Shown here piece by piece: positions 57,684-64,000 of a stretch of 64,000 nt of DNA; within the stretch, counting starts at the first letter, position 1, and each line of letters begins with the position of its first letter. The notes beneath the pieces were generated by a model. That model was not told where the DNA came from, did no database searches, and was given only the letters and a program-made list of their open reading frames with translations. The position numbers and the translations under genes are program-made. Origin of the DNA: Liolophura sinensis (Eukaryota; Mollusca; Polyplacophora; Chitonida; Chitonidae); NCBI RefSeq assembly GCF_032854445.1, contig NC_088302.1, positions 36,710,191 to 36,774,190 on the forward strand, written 5' to 3'.

Positions 57684-60600
57684 GTGAGAGTATGAGATGA
57701 CTTGGTTATGCTTGGGGAATCGTACTTATTAATTTATTTGATTGGTATTTTGCACCATATTCAAGAATACATGTATTTCACTCAAACGACGGCAGCCAGC
57801 ATTGTGGTGGAAGGAAGCCAAACTGAGCCTGGGGATACACACGACTATCCGCAGGCTGCTGACAGACCTTCCCATGTACGACTGGTGAGGCTGGACTTGA
57901 ACTCACAGCCTCCGCATTGGTGAAGGGCCTCTGGGTCATTGTGCCATGCTAGCACACTAATCACTTGGCCACATAAGCCTCCATAGGAAATTTGTATTTT
58001 ATGTTTAATTCCAGTGCATTTTTATGTGAGGATTATCCAATAATTATTTATGGGAATTTGTATTTTATGTGTAATTCCAGTGCATTTTTATGTGAGGATT
58101 ATCCAATAATTATTTATGGGAATTTGTATTTTATGTGTAATTCCAGTGCATTTTTATGTGAGGATTATCCAATAATTATTTATGGGAATTTGTATTTTAT
58201 GTGTAATTCCAGTGCATTTTTATGTGAGGATTATCCAGCAGTTATTTATGGGAATTTGTATTTTATGTGTAATTCCAGTGCTCTTTTATGAGAAGTATTT
58301 ATTTAGTTTTATGAAGAGACACAGATGTGAATCTGACTACATTTGCATATTTGGTTTGAAAAGAGATGACAAATTGACAAATATGTATACCTTATATCAT
58401 GGTCATCTGAATCTGTAAATTAAGGCTGTGTTATGTTTCCTCAATTTATTCTGTTCTAACAACTCATAACATCACAAGTTGCATATGTCTAGGCGTGCTA
58501 CAATGGCAGTCATTCCCTCATTGATGAAGGTCGCTCTATTCATGACCGAAATAAATCCCTTACAAGAATTCAATTCTTTTACAGCAAAAAGAATCTTTCT
58601 CCTAGTTTGAATTTTCATGAGATGACTTTCTTTGGCATTGTAAGACCTTCTCATTGGCCCTTAAATGGCTGGCAGCTCATGAATATAATGAGCAAAGACT
58701 TTGTACTCTTACAAGTCCTTTATGGTGTATGCACTAAAGCATAACACTGACACTTCAGTGTGGCGTGTACATTTGTGATATCTCCTCCGATAATGAAGAA
58801 ACCGATCCATTTTTCAGTCAAAACCTGTGACATCAGTTCTTGTGAGTAATAGGTTGTAGATCTAGTGAAGTGTAGAAGAAGTTTCTTTCTTTACTTTACC
58901 TCACACGACATGTAAAGTTTTTATGCTACTCGTAGTTTCACGCTCTGTCTTTCCTGTATTACTTTCCATGTTTTCAGAGAACTTTCTGGATTCTTCGCAT
59001 TCTGATAAAGATTTCTCTGGAATTCTTTATGAACTGACAGATAGGAAGCCTTTCCAATCCTAAATACTTATAAACAGTTTATAGATGTAATTTTCAGTTA
59101 CTTCAGTTGTGAGTAGAGAACTAACCAACATATACTGTGTAGTATTTCTGTTGGTGCATGGTAGATCTATACATATATTTTCTCGTAGTTAACAAACCTA
59201 ATGAGTAATAGCCTTTATTTCATACAATATTATTTCTCTCGACATTCATGAAAACATTGTCTTTATGTTACTTGTATTTACTTATTTGGGTGATTTGTGT
59301 TTTATGCTGTACTGAAGATAATTTCACTTATATATCGACGGAAACCCTTTGAATATTTGCAAATTGCTGGCAGACCTTCCCACTTGCAGCCAGAGAGAAA
59401 GTCAGCATTTATGGACTTGAACTCACATCATCTACATTGGTGAGAGGCTCCTGAGCGCCTCATCACTTGGCTACACAAGCCCCCATAGTCTTAATATTAC
59501 GCTGTATGAAGTTTTGGCATTAAAGAGCAATCAGACAAATAATGAAATGTATCAACCATATGGACCATTCACACATGTATATATTATAACATCTATAATA
59601 GTATAAGGTCTTAAAGTTAAAAGAAAATGAGAGAATATAAGCATTTAGTTCCTGTGTCACAAAGTGGCAGAATGTTTTATGAGATGAATGCGCATCCGTA
59701 CGTTAAACATTTGTTGAAACATTTGTTGAAACATTTCATGTTATAAATACTGCATCTGGCATCGTAGTTCAGATGTCAGCTATCACTCAAGGTGTAGTTC
59801 TCAGCACGGCCAATTTTTCATAGATTAATGAGCTCTCTTGAGTCTCATCGTCCCAGGTCGGGCTGTGATCTTAGAGATGGAAGCTGTATCAGATACATGG
59901 CAAAGGGCACTGCTTGTTGTTGTCACTCCAGGTTAATCCACCATTAATACTCGTTGTGTGGTTGAAAGATTCTTCAGTATGCCATTACAAATCAATTTTA
60001 AATGAATTGATCAGTCAATCAGCTGGTATGAGATATTTTCAGTTTCAGTTTGTCACTGTGTTGACAGATGCTTTGTTAACAGTGGCATCAGTATTACTTG
60101 TTAAGTGTTTCTCTGTTAGCTAATCACAAGAATCACAAATCACCAGGTTGTTTTAATGTACATGTACAGTCAGAGTGATGTTATGGAATCAAGGAAAATA
60201 TTAGAAACTTCTTATACATGTTTAAGGCTTTCCCATGACATACATTTGATGTTTTTTTTTTTTTAATGTTTCAGAATGCAACTTTCTCACTTGATGGTGG
60301 ATTTTCTCCAGATGCAAAGAATGTAAGATTTAAATAAAAGTTAAAATTAAAACCAAAAAAAACTTAAAGAAAAAAACTATAAACGGAAAAACATACAAGT
60401 TTGGAAGTAAAGAAATGCTGTTGAAAAGGTAACGCTGTGTAAAGATGTTGGACATCTGTCATCTTACTTTATGTCTACGAGGTACGAAGATAAATGTTTG
60501 ACACACTGTGTATATGCGATGAAGAAGCATTGTCTATTTGAAAGCCAATAGTTTGTTTCCGTACAGCTTTCGTTTGTTACGTTTCACATCTAGTTTTAAG

Positions 60601-63503
60601 AAATAAGGAGATATCCCAAAGAATGTGTATGTGTGTGTATGCATGATGAGTAATTGCTTTCACTTTCAGTTTGACATATTCAATGGAAAGGTTGAGCCAT
60701 ATGTAAAACGTGCTTTAGAGGGTTACAATGTGGCTGTCCTGGCCTTTGGAGCTGTGAGTATTTCTGGACTTCAGACATGTTATACCAATAATGAGAACAA
60801 AAATGTACTGTAAAAAGTAAAGTGTGTGGCCAGTGATTGCTAACCTCAAGTGAATAATACTCTGACACCCTGGCTGCTGTAGTGTATTTGCTCTATTTGC
60901 TTGTGATAGTGACATTCTGGAGATATTGTGGATATTTAACTCTGACTGAGATTGTTGGCTGTGAGTGTTGATAGTATTGATGTTGCTGGTACTTTTGATC
61001 TCTGAATGTGTTCATTTTATCTGTAGACAGGAGCTGGGAAGAGCTACTTGATGTCAGGAATTGAGGATGACCCAGGCGTTGTACCATGTGTGAGTTATCT
61101 CCCCTGATCCACCATATTTGCTACAGGGGTGATGGCCTCCAAATGCCTATTGATTTTTCATGAGCGACCCTGTTAACGATCAGTGCTGTAAATCAGCCCA
61201 AACATTCTGTGACCAATAAGCATTGCTGCCTACCTTGCCCGGCCTGTGAGAAAACAGCCATGAAAATCTTGAAATAGGTTGATCATTAAAATGTAGACTT
61301 TCCTATGCCGTCAGCTGGGAGGGTACCTAGCAATGTCAAGGGGACGCATCACACGGCACCTTCACAACCTGACATTGGGTCCTCTCGCCAAGAGATTCAA
61401 TCTTATTTAATAAAACTCATACCTGCCCAAAATTTAGACAAGATCTATTATTGTCATTCCAAGCATTAATCTGTACACTCAAAATGACCAGCAGGCAGTG
61501 CAAAAAGAATTTATACCGTCCAGAATTACATTCCCCCCCACACAAAAAACGGAAGTTGTAATAGGGTACTGTTTCCTATTCTGAACTGACCGCCTCTGTT
61601 TTAGGGGTTATCTCCCCTGATCCCTACTGTCTGCAGCAGAGGCTATCTCCCCTGATCTCCACTGTATTTTCCAGATGGAGTCTCAACTATCCCAGTTTAC
61701 ATTTCAGTCACACCACTTGGATCAGCTTCAGTCTGTGACAGACATTTTAATTGTAAATGTACCAATATTATTATTGGTTAAACAGAGAGAGACTTTGTTT
61801 GATCTAATTATTCAGCTATGTATCCCATACAAAGAAAATGTGTGCACAAAATTACAGAAATAATTGAGATTCTTTCATTAGATAAATTTTCACCTGATGG
61901 AGACACTTTATAAATGTCATACATGTATTAAATTTAAAAAAAGTTTTATCATCAATGTTTATTTTTCATTCATTTACATGAATTGGTTTTTTTGGTTTGT
62001 TTCATCAATTCAGTTGAACAGAAGTCTGTTCAAACATATTGGCGAAAAGTCTGGAAAGGAGTTTTTTGTGACTGTCTCTTATGTTGAGGTATGTGCTTCT
62101 CATTAGTCAGTAACTGATGTGTGTTAAAGTATGGTTCCACATGGTCAGATGCTGAATATCCTTACCAATTGTATTATTCTTTACTTCAGGATTCACAGAT
62201 TAAAATGTACACATATAGTCTAATTTTTGTATCATTTCAGCAGTTAAAAATATGTTAGATCTCTTGCACCATGTTGTTTTAAAACTTATATTATATATTT
62301 TTATATTAATTATTTGATACTGGTGGATATTTCAAGTCATACTCCGGATAATTTCACTTGTAGAGTAAAGTGGGGTTCGCCTACCATAAAGCCGTGGTGT
62401 TTAAGTGTTTCCACCGTGATATATAGGTGGAAATGCCCCTGAGTACAGAGTAAAAGACTAATAAGTAAATAAATAAATATCTGGTAAAGGTCAGGTTCAT
62501 GGTTTGTTAAAACCAGGCAAAGCCAACGCTATATTAGGCCACACAGCTAGTAAGGACTTTCCCATCATGCTGTTGTGGCTGATCATTCGGACTTGTATTA
62601 CTTTTTTGTCGTTTTCAGATCTTAGATGAGGAAATGACAGACTTGCTGAACCCTCATACCCGGCCCATGAAGATCCGTCAGCACCCCCATAAGGGCATGT
62701 ATGTACTTACACTCCATGCCCCTGGGGCGAAATCTATAAAGCAGTTTCTGACTTAAGTCAGAACTGAAGATCTTGTCACAATGCTCAGCTTTTAGTGCTG
62801 GAAATTTTGATACACTCATGTTAAGATAACATATATGAGGAGGCCAAAAATTTTAACTTACTGGGCTCAAGAATTAGTTTTAAAATCATATTTTAAATTT
62901 TGGCTTAAGTCAGAAATGGCTTCACCCGGGGGCCGGAATCACAAAGCAATCTTAGACTTAGGTCAAAATTTCAAGTCACTTTAAAATGTAGCAATTTCTT
63001 ATGTAACAGTGTCAAAATATTTCTTGACAACGTAAATTCTGGGTAAGGTATTGTAAAACAAATTTCAGCTAAAATAGCAAAAAGGAAAATACCAATACTC
63101 CAAGTCTGACTTAAGTGTAAAACAAATCTTGAGATCTATTAATTGTCACTTTGATTTTCATGATGTTTTCCTTATCTGCCTTATTATATACAGAATCGGT
63201 TCTTTGCTCGTCAGATTTAAAACAAAAAGGTTTAGTTGTTTTGACTAGTGATTTATGTTCTTTCTTTAGATTTCGCCTGAAGAAAACAAACTTTGTCACC
63301 ATGAAACATTTGATGAAGTGTAACAAAATACTCGTTTCTCATTTAAACTGATCATTGTTACAAATTTGTTTCCCCTCTGTCAGATATGTGGATGGCCTGT
63401 CAGAGTTGGTGGTCAAAAACTTGGAGGAACTGGAAAGGCTGTATGAGCAGGGCAACCGAGCCAAGACAGGAGGTGCCACAGATGTCAGGGCACACAGAGA
63501 AAG
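57555..63503 (+). CDS. Kinesin motor domain, seven exons, incomplete at both ends
   Basis: Exons 57,555-57,683, 60,275-60,322, 60,670-60,753, 61,027-61,089, 62,014-62,088, 62,619-62,698 and 63,384-63,503 are phase-matched. They read HIKVVARVRPL, FDIFNGKVEPYVKRALEGYN, the P-loop GATGAGKSYLMSG, DDPGVVPC, FFVTVSYVEILDEEMTDLLN and YVDGLSELVV. This is the first half of a kinesin motor, a microtubule ATPase. The P-loop has Ser where most kinesins have Thr, and Ala instead of Gln before TGAGK. The start of switch I reads DVRAHRE instead of the usual NxxSSR pattern. The start codon exon and everything after 63,503 are not identified. The YVEILDEEMTDLLNP and HPHKGIYVDGL segments recall kinesin-3, but I do not assign a family. 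Confidence 0.9.
57725..57985 (-). mobile_element. Full-length but diverged SINE
   Basis: Tail, body and tRNA-like head (on the minus strand TGTGGCCAAGTGATTAG, then GAGTTCAAGTCCAG) are all present, with small indels. It lies in the first visible intron of the kinesin gene. Confidence 0.75.
57986..58290. repeat. Minisatellite, about 4.6 copies of 66 bp
   Basis: GGGAATTTGTATTTTATGTG recurs at 58,052, 58,118, 58,184 and 58,250, exactly 66 bp apart. The period is a multiple of three, so a long open frame results, but the content is non-coding in character. It directly adjoins the SINE at 57,725-57,985. Confidence 0.9.
59272..59488 (-). mobile_element. Diverged SINE with internal deletion
   Basis: Tail (GTGTTTTATGCTGTACT), body (TTGCTGGCAGACCTTCCCAC) and head (GGACTTGAACTCACATC) are recognisable; the GGCCAGCATTATGG segment has been lost. 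Confidence 0.7.
60275..60322 (+). CDS. Kinesin exon: 16 codons
   Basis: Acceptor GTTTCAG, donor AAT|GTAAGA. It encodes NATFSLDGGFSPDAKN, the position of the usual FxFDxVF segment, here diverged. Confidence 0.82.
60670..60753 (+). CDS. Kinesin exon: helix before the P-loop
   Basis: It encodes FDIFNGKVEPYVKRALEGYN and then VAVLAFGA, leading into the P-loop. Acceptor TTTCAG, donor GCT|GTGAGT. Confidence 0.9.
61027..61089 (+). CDS. Kinesin exon: Walker A
   Basis: It encodes TGAGKSYLMSG, then IEDDPGVVPC. Joined to the previous exon it gives GATGAGKS, a valid nucleotide-binding P-loop ending in Ser. Acceptor TGTAG, donor TGT|GTGAGT. Confidence 0.9.
62014..62088 (+). CDS. Kinesin exon: central strand
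   Basis: It encodes LNRSLFKHIGEKSGKEF, then FVTVSYVE, the classic VxxSYxEIY strand of kinesins. Acceptor TTCAG, donor GAG|GTATGT. Confidence 0.9.
62300..62480. mobile_element. Heavily eroded SINE pieces
   Basis: On the minus-strand sense, TTGATACTGGTGGATATTTC and ATACTCCGGATAATTTCACT match the SINE tail. A second, oppositely oriented tail (AGTAAATAAATAAATAT) follows. The arrangement suggests two old insertions. Confidence 0.45.
62619..62698 (+). CDS. Kinesin exon: loop after the central strand
   Basis: It encodes ILDEEMTDLLNPHTRPMKI, then RQHPHKG and part of an Ile codon. Acceptor TTTTCAG, donor AT|GTATGT. Confidence 0.9.
63384..63503 (+). CDS. Kinesin exon: switch I approach
   Basis: It encodes YVDGLSELVVKNLEELERLY, then EQGNRAKTGGATDVRAHRE, and ends AAAG|GTGAGT in phase 2. 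Its last 68 nt are the source of the 79-bp array that follows. Confidence 0.88.
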
Positions 63504-64000
63504 GTGAGTCAGACAGGCTGTATGGGCAGAGGAACTGAGCCAAGACAGGAGGTGCCACAGATGTCAGGGCACACAGGGAAAGGTGAGTTAGACAGGCTGT
63601 ATGAGCAAGGGAAGCGAGCCAAGACGGGGGATGCCACAGATGTCAGGGCACACAGGGAAAGGTGAGTCAGACAGGCTGTATGAGCACGGGAACCGAGCCA
63701 AGACAGGGGGTGCCACAGATGTAAGGGCACACAGGGAAAGGTGAGTCAGACAGGCTGTGCAAGCAGGGGAACCGAGCCAAGACAGGAGGTGCCACAGATG
63801 GCCAGGCACACAAGCAAAGGTGAGTCAGACAGGCTGTGCGAGCAGGGGAACCGAGCTAAGACAGGCGGTGCCACAGATGTCAAGACACACAGGGAAAGGT
63901 GAGTCAGACAGGCTGTGTGAGCAGGGGAACCGAGCCAAGACAGGAGGTGCCACAGATGCCAGGGCACACAGGGAAAGGTGAGTCAGACACGCTGTGTGAG
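63436..64000 (+). repeat. 79-bp tandem array made of kinesin exon end plus splice donor
   Basis: After the true exon the sequence repeats a unit of 68 nt of exon (from AGGCTGTATGAGCAG to CACACAGGGAAAG) plus 11 nt of intron (GTGAGTCAGAC). Donor GT positions fall at 63,504, 63,583, 63,662, 63,741, 63,820, 63,899 and 63,978, exactly 79 bp apart. All seven keep AAAG|GTGAGT. The array runs off the right edge. Because 79 is not a multiple of three, including extra copies in mRNA would shift the frame. Confidence 0.95.

Noticed and set aside
63509-63981. Several 73-74-codon frames on both strands at the right edge
   Set aside because: They are products of the 79-bp array, shadowing the kinesin exon end.
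1-64000. CRISPR array, operon or prokaryotic features
   Set aside because: Tandem arrays here have no spacer structure, and genes are split by GT-AG introns; the DNA is from an animal nucleus.

Overview
The window is animal nuclear DNA: AT-rich, intron-rich, and full of tRNA-derived SINEs, small inverted-repeat transposons and minisatellites. At least a dozen copies or fragments of one tRNA-derived SINE family are present, plus one V-SINE-like element. From general knowledge of such repeats I place it in a lophotrochozoan, most likely a mollusc; no gene here fixes the species. All products are named from recognisable protein domains read from exons bounded by GT-AG sites.

Layout. 1-13,889 holds no exon I can support; it is intergenic DNA or 5' introns, with one textbook SINE (367-647) and a 229-bp MITE. 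13,976-16,966 (+) is a complete single-exon gene for a 996-residue LRR-Ig transmembrane receptor. Its cytoplasmic tail carries nine tandem 11-residue (hendecad) repeats and ends in a PDZ-ligand-like SIV. 17,926-24,180 is repeat-bearing non-coding DNA. 24,201-40,674 (-) carries eight exons of GLYR1/NDF (PWWP domain, charged linker, start of the dehydrogenase-like Rossmann fold). One linker exon is out of frame by one base, and the rest of the dehydrogenase domain is not recognisable in the window. Exon 5 of this gene abuts a minisatellite of about 16 copies built from its own 3' end and splice donor. 43,490-56,215 (-) is a complete seven-exon HPF1 gene, the ADP-ribosylation cofactor of PARP1/2, here with an N-terminal PBZ zinc finger. 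Its 5.5-kb first intron contains, on the opposite strand, an intronless SNAP47 gene (51,425-52,714). 57,555 to the right edge (+) carries seven exons of a kinesin motor domain. Its last visible exon runs into an exact 79-bp tandem array that repeats the exon end together with its splice donor.

The genes do not form a pathway. GLYR1 and HPF1 are both chromatin proteins on the same strand, SNAP47 serves membrane fusion, the kinesin is a microtubule motor, and the LRR-Ig protein is a likely adhesion or signalling receptor. The most unusual signals are the hendecad tail of the receptor, the two minisatellites grown from an exon end plus splice donor, the frame-broken GLYR1 exon, and the PBZ plus PIP-box-like N-terminus of HPF1.
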